Shown here piece by piece: positions 26,073-35,478 of a stretch of DNA of 64,000 nucleotides. Positions within the stretch are counted from its first letter, which is position 1. Every line of letters starts with the position of its first letter. Source of the stretch: Photobacterium profundum SS9 (GTDB taxonomy: Bacteria; Pseudomonadota; Gammaproteobacteria; Enterobacterales; Vibrionaceae); NCBI RefSeq assembly GCF_000196255.1, contig NC_006371.1, forward strand, positions 510,332 through 574,331, in the 5' to 3' direction. Under the pieces are notes generated by a model. The model did no database searches. It saw nothing but the letters and a program-made list of their open reading frames with translations, and had not been told where the DNA came from. The translations under genes were made by a program, and so were the position numbers.

Positions 26073-27515
26073 TTAAGCGCTTGCTTCTGCAACTTGACGT
26101 TTCTTATTTTTACCTAGTTTTTCAGCCATGACTTTTTCCATGTCTTCCAAGCTAACGCCTTTCGTTTCAGGTACATACTTAACAACAACATACATACACA
26201 TGATAGAAAGAACCGCGAACACCCAGAAGCTGAATGCACCATTAAAGTGCTCTTTTAGGTAAGCATTTTCATTTAACATCGGGAAAGACTGGGTAACAAT
26301 GAAACCCGTAAACCATTGTGCACCAACAGCAATGGCCATTGCACGAGAACGGATGCTATTCGGGAATATTTCTGAAATCATTGTCCAGCAGGCACAGCCC
26401 CAAGATGCAGCATATGCGACAACATATAGACAGAGTGCGAATAAAGCCGCATAGCCTTCAGTGCCCGTATACAGCACATAACCCACAATAGTCATACCTA
26501 GCGCACAACCGAATGTACCGTATTTCATCAGTGGTAAACGACCCACTTTATCAATCAGGTACATACCTAAAGCATTACCAAAAATAAAGACGACACCCAC
26601 GAAAGTGGTTTGTAATAGTGCGTTTTCAGTACCACCCGCAATCGGATTTAGAATTTCTGGTGTGTAGTACATAATGACATTAATACCGGTTAACTGCTGT
26701 GCTGCAGCAACAAAAGTACCAATAACCAGAATGGAGAATAGTAATGGTGAACGTAAGCTGACCTTATTATTTTTTGATGCATTAGTGGGTACTAATGATT
26801 TTTGTATTTCAAGAATAACGCGGTCGGCATGTTCAGGGTTAGAAATACGTGAAAGGGTTTCTTTTGCTTGATCAAGGTGTCCTTTTAAGACTAACCAACG
26901 AGGTGATTCAGGAATGATAATTAACAGGCTACCAAATAATAAGGCAGGTAGAACTTCTGATGCTAGCATCCAACGCCAGCCTATATCAACAAGCCACGCT
27001 TCAGACATGCCTTTTGCAATCAGATAGTTAACGTAGAACACACCCGTTTGACCAATAACGGCAGATTGTTGGAACATGCTGACTGCACGCCCCCTGAAAT
27101 CTTTCGGGGCGACTTCAGACATATACATAGGAGAGACAACACATGCTAAACCAACCGCAATACCCCCTACAATTCTGAATAACACATAGATGGTAAAGGT
27201 AGCGGCAAGGGCAGAGCCTATCGCGGAAATGATGAATAAAAGAGCAGCTAAGAATAATGCTTTTCTACGGCCATATTTAAGCGCACACCAGCCAGAACTG
27301 ATTGCACCAATAATACTGCCTAATACAACACTGGAAACAGCCCATCCGGTTTGTGCCGCCGTTAAGTTGAAGTATTCTCTTATCGGTCCGATAGCTCCTG
27401 AAATAACAGCGGTATCATATCCTAATAAGATCCCCCCTAATGCAGCGATACAACAAATTCGAATGATGTAACTCAGGTTATGTTTTTTTGATGATGTCTC
27501 GACACTTGATGACAT
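26073..27515 (-). CDS. iolT: Sugar porter MFS transporter, probable myo-inositol/proton symporter
   Basis: 480-residue, twelve-helix transporter of the sugar porter family. The signatures are GYDTAVISGAIG in helix 1, GRRKALF and VSPMYMSEVAPKDFRGR, PESPRWLV after helix 6, QQLTGINVIMYYTPEIL in helix 7 and PETKG at the end. IolT proteins of this family take up inositols with protons. Its location, divergent from the iolE-iolD operon across a region with several iol-type operators, makes an inositol substrate likely. GGAG sits seven bases before the ATG. Confidence 0.85.
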   Translation of the reverse strand: MSSSVETSSKKHNLSYIIRICCIAALGGILLGYDTAVISGAIGPIREYFNLTAAQTGWAVSSVVLGSIIGAISSGWCALKYGRRKALFLAALLFIISAIGSALAATFTIYVLFRIVGGIAVGLACVVSPMYMSEVAPKDFRGRAVSMFQQSAVIGQTGVFYVNYLIAKGMSEAWLVDIGWRWMLASEVLPALLFGSLLIIIPESPRWLVLKGHLDQAKETLSRISNPEHADRVILEIQKSLVPTNASKNNKVSLRSPLLFSILVIGTFVAAAQQLTGINVIMYYTPEILNPIAGGTENALLQTTFVGVVFIFGNALGMYLIDKVGRLPLMKYGTFGCALGMTIVGYVLYTGTEGYAALFALCLYVVAYAASWGCACWTMISEIFPNSIRSRAMAIAVGAQWFTGFIVTQSFPMLNENAYLKEHFNGAFSFWVFAVLSIMCMYVVVKYVPETKGVSLEDMEKVMAEKLGKNKKRQVAEASA

Positions 27516-28049
27516 TATTTACTCCATTAAATTTACCATCAGCATGTATAACCCTCTCTACACATGTTTCAGGGGTTAATCCCGCCTTCTTACTGTAGGA
27601 AAGGGCTAAGGATTACTAAATACGCCTTATGTTGTTTCTAATAGTTATATTTTGAAAATATACATTGATAAATATTTTTCATTTTGGCGTTTTCAATCAT
27701 CATATGTATTCCATTGCATTCTTGCTACAGCTTGAAATGATTTTTCTCTGAAAGTGTTAGCTGTGTCATACAATGGTAAATATTTTTCATTTGCCGTTTT
27801 TGGCTCAAATCATTGTTTTTACTTAATTAAATATTATGTGATCTTGGTCTTATATCACCGCAGGCCTTGTGTTTACGGGGTTTTTTCATGAAATGCAAAC
27901 TTGTGGGAAAAGTATTTACTGGTTGAAAAATATTTTCCATTTGAGGTTTTTTTAATTATATTGATTGCCAGTGAAACGAAACAAGTGTCGATTAAAATAT
28001 AAGTAATCACACTACCTTAATCCTACAAATTAAATGCTGGAGAACAAAC
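27516..28049. promoter_or_regulatory. Divergent iolT / iolE control region with four operator-like repeats
   Basis: A 534-base region between the MFS gene and module A. It holds four 16-base elements near TGAAA-N6-TTTCA: TGATAAATATTTTTCA (27666-27681), TGAAATGATTTTTCTC (27733-27748), TGGTAAATATTTTTCA (27774-27789) and TGAAAAATATTTTCCA (27924-27939). Three also share the downstream extension TTTG-rich then GTTTT. They are candidates for RpiR/IolR binding on both promoters. Confidence 0.65.
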
Positions 28050-28943
28050 ATGAGCAAAGTTCAATACGGAATCAGCCCTTTGACTTGGACTAATGACGAC
28101 ATGCCAGAACTTGGCGGCGAGATTGCTTTAGAAACGTGTTTGAGTGAAATGTCAGAAGCTGGCTTCACTGGTACTGAATTAGGAACGAAATATCCTCGTG
28201 AACCTGAAGTGCTTATTCCTCTACTAGAACAACACAATCTTGTTCTGGCTTCAGGCTGGTTTAGCGGTAATTTGATGACACTTACAGCAGAAGAAGAAAT
28301 TGCAGCAATGCAAATGCACATCAAACTACTGAAAGCCGCTGGCTGTAAGGCAATGGTATATGGCGAAGTGAGCAACTCTGTTCATGGCGACATTAATACA
28401 CCACTTTCACAACGCGTCATTTTGACCATGGATGAGTGGAAAGTATACGCAGAGAAGCTGACTGTTGTTGCTGATTACTTATTAAATGAACACGGTATCA
28501 AACTGTCTTTCCACCACCATATGGGCACAATCTGTGAAACAGAAGACGACATTAACCTTCTGATGGAGCTGACTGGCAATTCTGTTCACCTAACGCTTGA
28601 TACTGGCCATATCACATACGGTGGCGGTAACCCTGTAACAATGATTAAGCGCTGGGGCCATCGCATTGGTCACATGCATTTTAAAGACCTTCGCTTAAGT
28701 GTTATGAAGACGGCGCGTGATGCAGATAAATCATTCCTTAATGCAGTTCTTGATGGTGTATTTACTGTTCCTGGTACTGGCGACGTTGACTATGACGATA
28801 TTTTCGCTGCACTAAAAGAGCGTAATTACGAAGGTTGGTTATTGGTTGAAGCAGAGCAAGATCCTGCAAAAGCGAATCCACTTGAATTTGCTAAAACGGC
28901 TTACACAAACATTACTGGCTACGCAACGAAGTACGGCTTGTAA
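28050..28943 (+). CDS. iolE: Inosose dehydratase (2-keto-myo-inositol dehydratase), module A
   Basis: TIM-barrel enzyme of 297 residues that dehydrates scyllo-inosose to 3D-3,5/4-trihydroxycyclohexane-1,2-dione, the second step of inositol breakdown. The family start (GISPLTWTNDDMPELG) is present, as are the metal-ligand segments SFHHHMGT, LTLDTGH and HMHFKDLR, and VEAEQDPAKANP near the end. TGGAG lies eight bases before the ATG. It is the first gene of module A. A second iolE (49249-50142) of the same length is about 21 kb away, closely similar but clearly not a recent duplicate. Confidence 0.95.
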   Translation: MSKVQYGISPLTWTNDDMPELGGEIALETCLSEMSEAGFTGTELGTKYPREPEVLIPLLEQHNLVLASGWFSGNLMTLTAEEEIAAMQMHIKLLKAAGCKAMVYGEVSNSVHGDINTPLSQRVILTMDEWKVYAEKLTVVADYLLNEHGIKLSFHHHMGTICETEDDINLLMELTGNSVHLTLDTGHITYGGGNPVTMIKRWGHRIGHMHFKDLRLSVMKTARDADKSFLNAVLDGVFTVPGTGDVDYDDIFAALKERNYEGWLLVEAEQDPAKANPLEFAKTAYTNITGYATKYGL

Positions 28944-28977
28944 TAACAAGCTTTGTCGCTTTGTACTATTCAAAGCC

Positions 28978-29006
28978 GCCATCGGGGAATGGATGTTCCC
29001 CGATTA
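28978..29006 (+). other. Intercistronic hairpin between iolE and iolD (module A)
   Basis: ATCGGGGAA-TGGATG-TTCCCCGAT forms a 9-bp stem in the 146-base gap. No T run follows, so it is more likely to affect mRNA stability than to terminate. Confidence 0.55.
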
Positions 29007-29089
29007 AAGAGCTGACTACACAAATAATGGATAACACCGTGTAGGCAGGGCAGGGATGACAATTTTTAGTGTGATGATGTTCGAGGAAG

Positions 29090-30964
29090 ATGATGAAAAC
29101 TGTACGCCTTACTGTTGCTGAAGCATTTGCTAATTACTTAGCGGCACAAAAAATTGAAATTGATGGCAAAGTTGAGCAGCTATTTGGTGCTGCGTTTGCC
29201 ATCTTTGGTCATGGCAATGTAACGTGCTTTGGTCAGCAACTAAAAAATATTGAAGATAAAATTCCGACGTGGCGTGGCCAGAATGAGCAATCAATGGCAA
29301 TAGCCGCTATTGCTTATGCTAAAGCCAACCAACGTCGCCGTATTGGTATTGCAACCAGCTCTATTGGGCCTGGTGCCACTAACATGATTACGGCTGCGGG
29401 TATTGCCCATACAAACCGCTTACCTTTATTGTTAATTTCAGGCGATGCGTACATTAGCCGCCTACCTGATCCTGTATTGCAGCAGCCAGAGAATTTTCAT
29501 AATCCTTCTATTACGTGTAACGATGCATTTAAACCGTTAACGCGTTACTGGGATCGCATTGTCTCTCCGGCTCAAATTATCCAGTCTTTGCCGCATGCAC
29601 TTAACACCCTGTTAGACCCTGAAACATGTGGTCCGGTATTTATCGGTTTACCGCAAGATGTTCAAGGTATGGCTTATGATTTCCCTGAATCTTTTTTCGC
29701 CGATAAAGTACATCGCATTCGTCGTCCAGAGCCTGAAATGGTGGTGATTGAAGAAGCTAAAGAAATCCTATTAAACGCAGAACGTCCGTTAATTATCTCT
29801 GGTGGTGGTGTGCATTATTCACTCGCAACAGATGAATTAGCCGACTTTGCAGAAAAACATAATATCCCAGTCGTCGAGACGATTGCCGGCCGTGCCACTA
29901 TGTTGCAAGACAACCCTCTAAATGCAGGCCCAATTGGTGTTACAGGTTCAAATTCAGCCAATTACATGGCTGCACATGCCGATGTTGTTCTTGCTATTGG
30001 TACTCGCCTGCAAGATTTTACAACCGGTTCATGGTCGGTATTCCGCAACCCAGACATGAAACTTATCAGTATTAACGTGGCTAAATTCGATGCCATTAAG
30101 CATATGTCACATCCAGTGTTGGGTGATGCAAAAGCGTGCATGACAAAACTTTCAGGTGTGTTGGGTGATTGGCGTTCAGCGCAAGCGTGGGCAGATACTG
30201 CAAAAGTACAAGCAGATGAATGGAAAGTGGAAGTTTACCGTCGCACCCACCCTAAGAAAGGTGAGCTTCTACCGGGTACCTCTTCTTATGCTGAAGTCAT
30301 TGGCAAGTTAAATACGCAAATGGAAAAAGGGGACACCGTGCTGACAGCAGCAGGTGGTTTACCTGCTGAGTTATCAATGAATTGGCAGAATTACCAAATT
30401 GGTAAATTTGATATCGACTTCGGTTTCTCTTGCATGGGGTATGAGATTGCAGGCGGCTGGGGTGCCAAGATTGCTAACCCTGATAATGATGTTGTTGTGC
30501 TGGTGGGTGATGGGTCTTATTTAATCCAGAACTCTGATATCTATTCATCAGTATTAACGGGTCAGAAAATGATTCTGGTTGTGTGCGATAACGGCGGTTT
30601 TGCGGTTATCAATAAACTTCAGAACAATACTGGTAATGAGTCGTTTAATAACCTTCTAGAAGATTGTCGTCGTCCTGACGGTGAGCTAGCACGGGTTGAT
30701 TTTGCCAAGCATGCAGAATCACAAGGTGCAATCAGTGAAAAGCTAACATCGATTGACCAGTTTGATGCCGCATTTATACGCGCTAAAGAAGCAGATCGTA
30801 CCTACGTTATCGTTGTTGATATCGACCCTGTATCTCCAGCCGCTTGGTCTAAGTGTGATTGTTGGTGGGAAGTTGGTTTACCAGAAGTCACTCGTAATGA
30901 AGGCACTGAGAAAAAAGTGGCTGATTGGCAAGAAGGTAAAAACCTACAGCGTCGCGGCGTTTAG
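29090..30964 (+). CDS. iolD: THcHDO hydrolase (ring-opening), module A
   Basis: Thiamine-diphosphate enzyme that opens the ring of trihydroxycyclohexane-1,2-dione to 5-deoxy-glucuronate. 624 residues in three domains of the acetolactate-synthase fold. FGHGNVTCFGQQL and WRGQNEQSMAIAA contain the catalytic Glu near the N-terminus; the C-terminal TPP motif runs from VLVGDGSYLIQN to the DNGG segment. MMKT start: ATG 29090 or 29093, just after GAGGAAG. A paralogue of the same length class is at 47364. Confidence 0.95.
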   Translation: MMKTVRLTVAEAFANYLAAQKIEIDGKVEQLFGAAFAIFGHGNVTCFGQQLKNIEDKIPTWRGQNEQSMAIAAIAYAKANQRRRIGIATSSIGPGATNMITAAGIAHTNRLPLLLISGDAYISRLPDPVLQQPENFHNPSITCNDAFKPLTRYWDRIVSPAQIIQSLPHALNTLLDPETCGPVFIGLPQDVQGMAYDFPESFFADKVHRIRRPEPEMVVIEEAKEILLNAERPLIISGGGVHYSLATDELADFAEKHNIPVVETIAGRATMLQDNPLNAGPIGVTGSNSANYMAAHADVVLAIGTRLQDFTTGSWSVFRNPDMKLISINVAKFDAIKHMSHPVLGDAKACMTKLSGVLGDWRSAQAWADTAKVQADEWKVEVYRRTHPKKGELLPGTSSYAEVIGKLNTQMEKGDTVLTAAGGLPAELSMNWQNYQIGKFDIDFGFSCMGYEIAGGWGAKIANPDNDVVVLVGDGSYLIQNSDIYSSVLTGQKMILVVCDNGGFAVINKLQNNTGNESFNNLLEDCRRPDGELARVDFAKHAESQGAISEKLTSIDQFDAAFIRAKEADRTYVIVVDIDPVSPAAWSKCDCWWEVGLPEVTRNEGTEKKVADWQEGKNLQRRGV

Positions 30965-31026
30965 TTTACCAGCCGTTTAACTGAATTTTTCAATGCGATT
31001 TTATAACGTTTATGGAGATTATTATT

Positions 31027-32205
31027 ATGTTTAATGAAGAACGCCGTTTTGAACAACCAATCCGCTGGGGCATGGTCGGTGGTGGACGTGGTAGCCAGAT
31101 TGGCTACGCACACCGCAGCGCAGCACACCGTGATGGTCTATTTAAATTAGTTGCTGGTGCATTTGATTTAGATGCTGATCGCTGTCGTGAATTTGGTGTC
31201 AATCTTGGTTTAGACGCCGATCGTTGTTACAGCAATTATAAAGAGTTTTTTGCAGCTGAATCTAAGCGTCCTGATGGCATTCAAGCCGTATCGGTTGCCA
31301 CACCGAACTCTACACACTATGAAATTTGTAAAGCAGCGTTAGATGTGGGTCTACATATTGTGTGTGAAAAACCACTCACATTCACCAGTGAAGAAGCAGA
31401 AGAATTAAAAGCGATTGCAGCAGAAAAGAACTGTGTGATCGGCGTGATGTACGGTTACAGCGGCTTCCCAATGGTGCATCAAGCACGTGAAATGGTTGAG
31501 CGTGGTGATTTGGGCGAGATCCGTGTGGTGAACATGCAATTTGCCCACGGTTTCCACAACGAAGAATATGAATTAAATGATCCAGGCTTGAAGTGGCGTG
31601 TAAGCCCTGCGGCATCAGGTCCTACCTATGTATTGGGTGATATCGGTACACATGCTTATTACCTATGTGAAGTCATGACAGGTCTAGAAATTGATCGTCT
31701 AGCGTGTATGCGCCAAAGCTTTATTGCGTCACGTCAGCCACTAGAAGATAACGCACATGTCATGATGGAATTCAAAGGTGGTGCAGTGGGTACGTTATGG
31801 GCGTCTGCTGTTAATGCAGGCTCAATGCATGAACAACGCATTCGTATTGTGGGCTCAAAAGCATCCATCGAATGGTGGGATGAGCATCCAAACCAGCTTC
31901 GTTATGAAGTACAAGGTGAAGCACCACGCGTGCTTGACCGTGGAATGGGGTACTTATACCAAGACGTTGAAGGTGTTGCTGCTAACCGTATCGGTGGTGG
32001 TCACGCAGAAGGCTTCTTTGAATCATGGGCAAACTTGTATCACCGCTTTGCATTAGCATTTGATGCAGCAGACCGTGATGACCAAGAAACATTAAATAGC
32101 ATTTGGTTCCCAGGTGTTGACGCTGGCATTGAAGGTGTTCGCCTGTGTGAAAAATGTGTTGAATCTGCTGACCAAGGTGCTGCTTGGGTCGCTTATAACG
32201 ACTAG
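31027..32205 (+). CDS. Gfo/Idh/MocA-family oxidoreductase of the iol cluster
   Basis: 392-residue NAD(P)-dependent dehydrogenase. A Rossmann start (IRWGMVGGGRGSQIGYAHRS), the catalytic EKP (VCEKPLTFTSEEAE) and the later DIGTHAYYLC with the conserved Asp and His are all present. It is longer than a typical inositol dehydrogenase (about 330) and unlike the IolG of module B, so it may act on another inositol isomer, an inosose or an inositol derivative. ATG 31027 is preferred: ATGGAG lies nine bases upstream, whereas the frame opening at 31012 uses that very segment as its start. It sits between iolD and iolC in one operon. Confidence 0.85.
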   Translation: MFNEERRFEQPIRWGMVGGGRGSQIGYAHRSAAHRDGLFKLVAGAFDLDADRCREFGVNLGLDADRCYSNYKEFFAAESKRPDGIQAVSVATPNSTHYEICKAALDVGLHIVCEKPLTFTSEEAEELKAIAAEKNCVIGVMYGYSGFPMVHQAREMVERGDLGEIRVVNMQFAHGFHNEEYELNDPGLKWRVSPAASGPTYVLGDIGTHAYYLCEVMTGLEIDRLACMRQSFIASRQPLEDNAHVMMEFKGGAVGTLWASAVNAGSMHEQRIRIVGSKASIEWWDEHPNQLRYEVQGEAPRVLDRGMGYLYQDVEGVAANRIGGGHAEGFFESWANLYHRFALAFDAADRDDQETLNSIWFPGVDAGIEGVRLCEKCVESADQGAAWVAYND

Positions 32206-32216
32206 GAAACGATACG

Positions 32217-33212
32217 ATGACAAAGATTGCACTTCAGCAAGATCGCCCGCTGGATGCCATCGTACTAGGTCGCGCGGGAGTAGATTTATACGCCCGCGAA
32301 GCCAACACCGATATGGCAGACATTTCAGGGTTTAATAAATTTGTAGGTGGCTCTGCTGCCAATATCGCCGTCGCGATCAGTAAGTTAGGCGGCAAAGTTG
32401 GTTTCATTGGTTGTGTGGCAGATGATGCGTTTGGTGGTTATGTACGTGGCTACATGACAGAGCAAGGCATTAATCTTGACGGCATGATGACCGACAATTC
32501 AGGTTCACGTACATCTGTTGCGTTTACCGAAATGAAGCCAAACGATTGTACGGTGCTTATTTACCGTAACAAGGCATCAGATTTAACACTAAAGCCAGAA
32601 CAAGTTGATCCGGCATACATTGCACAAAGCAAAATGTTGGTTGTAACAGGTACGGCGTTATCTGAAAGCCCAAGCCGCGAAGCAACGTTAATCGCCATGG
32701 AACATGCGCGCCGTAGCAATACCGTTGTGGTGCTAGATGTTGATTATCGTCCGTATTCGTGGCGCACCGATGTCGATGCCTCTATTTACTACGGTATTGC
32801 AGCAGGCTTGTCTGACATCGTGATTGGTAATCGCGAAGAATTCGACATGATGGAAACCGTATTAGCACCTGGCAATACAGATGATGATGCAACGGCAGAC
32901 CGATTCTTACGAGCAAACACGCAGGTTGTGATTGTAAAAGCCGGTGAGCTAGGGTCAAAAGTGTACTGCAAAGATGGTCACAAATTCCAACAGGGTATTT
33001 TCCGTGTTGAAGTTAAGAAGCCCTTTGGTTCAGGTGATTCATTCGCAGGTGGCTTGATTTGGACATTAGTGAACGGCGGCGAGTTGGAAGACGGTGTTAA
33101 ACACGGTTCAGCGGCAGCAGCAATTAATGTGAGTGGTAATAGCTGTACCGAAGCGATGCCAACGAAAGAAGTACTATTCGATTTTATTGAGACCCGAGAA
33201 CAAGACCTTTAA
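32217..33212 (+). CDS. iolC: 5-dehydro-2-deoxygluconokinase, single-domain, module A
   Basis: PfkB-family sugar kinase of 331 residues that phosphorylates 5-dehydro-2-deoxy-D-gluconate. It begins with AIVLGRAGVDLYARE and GGSAANIAVAISKLGGKVGF (substrate side) and ends with the PfkB signature KKPFGSGDSFAGGLIW, where the Asp is catalytic. It starts eleven bases after the previous stop, with AGGAAACG upstream. Unlike the module B protein it has no DUF2090 aldolase domain; a separate class II aldolase gene follows in this module. Confidence 0.93.
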   Translation: MTKIALQQDRPLDAIVLGRAGVDLYAREANTDMADISGFNKFVGGSAANIAVAISKLGGKVGFIGCVADDAFGGYVRGYMTEQGINLDGMMTDNSGSRTSVAFTEMKPNDCTVLIYRNKASDLTLKPEQVDPAYIAQSKMLVVTGTALSESPSREATLIAMEHARRSNTVVVLDVDYRPYSWRTDVDASIYYGIAAGLSDIVIGNREEFDMMETVLAPGNTDDDATADRFLRANTQVVIVKAGELGSKVYCKDGHKFQQGIFRVEVKKPFGSGDSFAGGLIWTLVNGGELEDGVKHGSAAAAINVSGNSCTEAMPTKEVLFDFIETREQDL

Positions 33213-33337
33213 TTATTTGATAATGGTAAATAAAGGTTAATTAGGTCAGCTGGATCAGCAGACTATATCTTACATAAGGATCGTTAATTCATATTTATAA
33301 TACATATTTAAAATAGATCGTGTTAATGAAGAATGCA
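33213..33337. other. Gap before the MITE in module A
   Basis: Together with the repeat that follows it separates iolC from iolB by 474 bases. No gene or terminator is seen. Confidence 0.4.
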
Positions 33338-33603
33338 TATACCCAAGCTACCTCAAGGTGCAGGATTCAGAGTGACCTCAACGTGTTTAATTCAAGGAAA
33401 ATGTGTGTAGGAATGGCGTTTCCTTTCAAACACATTTGACACAGAAGTAGACACGTTGAGTCACTCCCGAAGGGCGAGTTTTATTGGGCTCTATACGGCG
33501 TTGCTAATTTTCAACGTAGAACCACTAGGTCTATAAATTAACGCCTTGCCTAAAGCCCAATAAATTCTCGCTGAAACGAGCACCTTGAGGTAACTTGGGT
33601 ATA
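33338..33603 (+). repeat. 266-bp MITE-like repeat, copy 2, inside the module A operon
   Basis: The ends TATACCCAAGCTACCTCAAG and CTTGAGGTAACTTGGGTATA are inverted. It lies in the opposite orientation to the copy at 2409 and has the same length. Inserted between iolC and iolB, it could fold into a long hairpin in the operon mRNA. Confidence 0.85.
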
Positions 33604-33686
33604 CCATCATGATTCGGTTTTTTTACATAAAACTTACCCAAACGAAACGATAAAACTAAAAATGGGTAATTGAGGAGAAAGTAAAT

Positions 33687-34559
33687 ATGGGTAAGCATAT
33701 CCCACCGTTCGACAATAAAAACCAGCCAATAATTGATATTAATGATGATGTTTCACCATTGTGTTATTTCAACCCAGTACGTTTAAAGCAAGGTGAGATG
33801 CATACCCACATTGTTGATGGCTATGAATCTGTCATCGTGCTTGCAGGGGGGACTTGCTGCATTACAGTCACCAATGGTAGCGCTGAAGAAATGGTGTTTG
33901 ACAACATTGGTCAACGAGCATCGGTATGGGAAGGAAACCCAGAATCTGTGTATGTGCCTGTGGGTTATACCGCTGTTATCGAATGTGTGAGCGAAAACGC
34001 TGACATCATGATCGCTGGTGGCCGTTATGAAGAAACACTAGAACCTTTTGCTGTCTTACAAGATAGCGTTGATATGGTGCAGTACGGCTCTGATGATACC
34101 AAAACACACAGAAAAATTAAGCACGTATTAGGTCAGAGCAACGCAGATAAACGTGGTCGTTTATTAGTGAGTGAGCTGTTTACGGTTGGGGCGGGTGGCT
34201 GGTCTGGTTTTCCTCCTCATAAGCATGATGAAGATCGCGTTACCGAAAACGGTACAGAAGAAACCCTGTACGAAGAAGTGTACCAGTTCCGTTTTAACCC
34301 TGACTTTGGCTTTGGTGCTCAATTTTTATATGAACATGAAGATGATTTTGGTCCGGTTTATCACGTTCGTACAGGCAGTGTTATCGCGATTGATAAGGGC
34401 TACCACCCAAGTGTCGCGGCACCGGGTTACGAGATGTACTACTTCACAATTATTGTGGGAAAAACGTCTAAATCGCTTGTTCAGCACTTTGACCCTCACC
34501 ATGAGTATCAAGTGAATACGATTCCAGGCATCAAGGACATGATCGCCAAATTCAAATAA
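33687..34559 (+). CDS. iolB: 5-deoxy-glucuronate isomerase, module A
   Basis: Bicupin isomerase converting 5-deoxy-glucuronate to 5-dehydro-2-deoxy-gluconate. 290 residues; the metal-binding His and Glu residues are in FPPHKHDEDRVTENGTEETLYEEVYQF (about 172-198) and VRTGSVIAIDKGYHPSVAAPGY follows, as in the family. TTGAGGAG lies before the ATG. It follows the MITE and starts a tight block with the aldolase gene twelve bases downstream. Confidence 0.94.
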   Translation: MGKHIPPFDNKNQPIIDINDDVSPLCYFNPVRLKQGEMHTHIVDGYESVIVLAGGTCCITVTNGSAEEMVFDNIGQRASVWEGNPESVYVPVGYTAVIECVSENADIMIAGGRYEETLEPFAVLQDSVDMVQYGSDDTKTHRKIKHVLGQSNADKRGRLLVSELFTVGAGGWSGFPPHKHDEDRVTENGTEETLYEEVYQFRFNPDFGFGAQFLYEHEDDFGPVYHVRTGSVIAIDKGYHPSVAAPGYEMYYFTIIVGKTSKSLVQHFDPHHEYQVNTIPGIKDMIAKFK

Positions 34560-34571
34560 CAAGGAAACGTT

Positions 34572-35399
34572 ATGTTAGTTAACTTAAATGACTTATTACC
34601 TCAGGCTGCAGCCTCTAATTATTCAGTGCCTTGTTTCAATGTTTTTGGTTATGAAGATGCACGCGCTGTCGTTGATGCTGCTGAAGAAATGGACAAAGCT
34701 GTTATTTTGGCTTGTAACAAAGACGTCGTCGATTTCTACGGTGTTGAAATTGCAGCTGCGATGTTTTTGCAATTAGCTCATGCTAGTTCAGTACCTGTTT
34801 GCTTGCATTTGGATCATACTTACGATGAAGAGATCATTTATCGCGCTTTAAAAGCAGGCTTTAGTTCTGTCATGTTTGATGGCTCTCAGTTATCGCTTGA
34901 AGATAATATTGCACGCACTAAAAAAGTGGCTGAAGTTGCCCATGCTTGCGGTGCAACGATTGAAGGCGAGATTGGCTCTGTCCCTTATGAAGAAGGGCGT
35001 GATCACATTAAAACAATTGATACATCTCCTGATGATGCAGCGCGCTTTGCAGAAGAAAGTAACGTCGATTGTGTCGCTATTTCAGTCGGTAACGTTCACC
35101 GCCTGACGACACCAACAAGCACGATTGATTTTGGTCTACTCGATCAGATTGCGAGTAAAGTGAGTAAGCCATTAGTGATTCACGGTGCAAGTGGCATTCG
35201 AAATGAAGACATGGCAAAACTGAAAAAAAGCCGTGTGTCTAAATTCAATATCGGTACGTGTTTACGACAGGCTTTAGGTCATAATTTACGCGACTTTATG
35301 AATGAGGAACCTGACAAGTTTGACCGTATTTACTTCATGAAAAAGGCCATGCCTTTTGTAAAAGAAGAGGCGATTCGCAACTTTAAATTATTGTCCTAA
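34572..35399 (+). CDS. iolJ: Class II aldolase, probable DKGP aldolase (IolJ type)
   Basis: 275-residue zinc-dependent class II aldolase of the fructose-bisphosphate/tagatose aldolase family. LHLDHTYDEE carries the catalytic Asp and a zinc His; GEIGSVPYEEG, VAISVGNVHRL and LVIHGASGI complete the active site. In Bacillus-type pathways IolJ splits 6-phospho-5-dehydro-2-deoxygluconate into dihydroxyacetone phosphate and malonate semialdehyde. Its position after iolB, with a kinase that lacks an aldolase domain, fits this role. It begins twelve bases after iolB. Confidence 0.85.
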   Translation: MLVNLNDLLPQAAASNYSVPCFNVFGYEDARAVVDAAEEMDKAVILACNKDVVDFYGVEIAAAMFLQLAHASSVPVCLHLDHTYDEEIIYRALKAGFSSVMFDGSQLSLEDNIARTKKVAEVAHACGATIEGEIGSVPYEEGRDHIKTIDTSPDDAARFAEESNVDCVAISVGNVHRLTTPTSTIDFGLLDQIASKVSKPLVIHGASGIRNEDMAKLKKSRVSKFNIGTCLRQALGHNLRDFMNEEPDKFDRIYFMKKAMPFVKEEAIRNFKLLS

Positions 35400-35404
35400 A
35401 ATAC

Positions 35405-35434
35405 ATACCCTAAGATATACCATCTTAGGGTATT
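35405..35434 (+). terminator. Hairpin after the aldolase gene
   Basis: ACCCTAAGAT-ATACC-ATCTTAGGGT is a perfect 10-bp stem. The bases after it (ATTATTGTTATT) are T-rich but broken, so read-through into the rpiR gene is likely. Confidence 0.55.
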
Positions 35435-35478
35435 ATTGTTATTAATTAGATACTTTCGACCGAGGAGAAACGTTAGGT

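Noticed and set aside
28061..28375. Minus-strand frame of 104 residues inside iolE
   Set aside because: It is a codon-bias shadow of iolE, and a similar shadow appears inside the second iolE at 49233.
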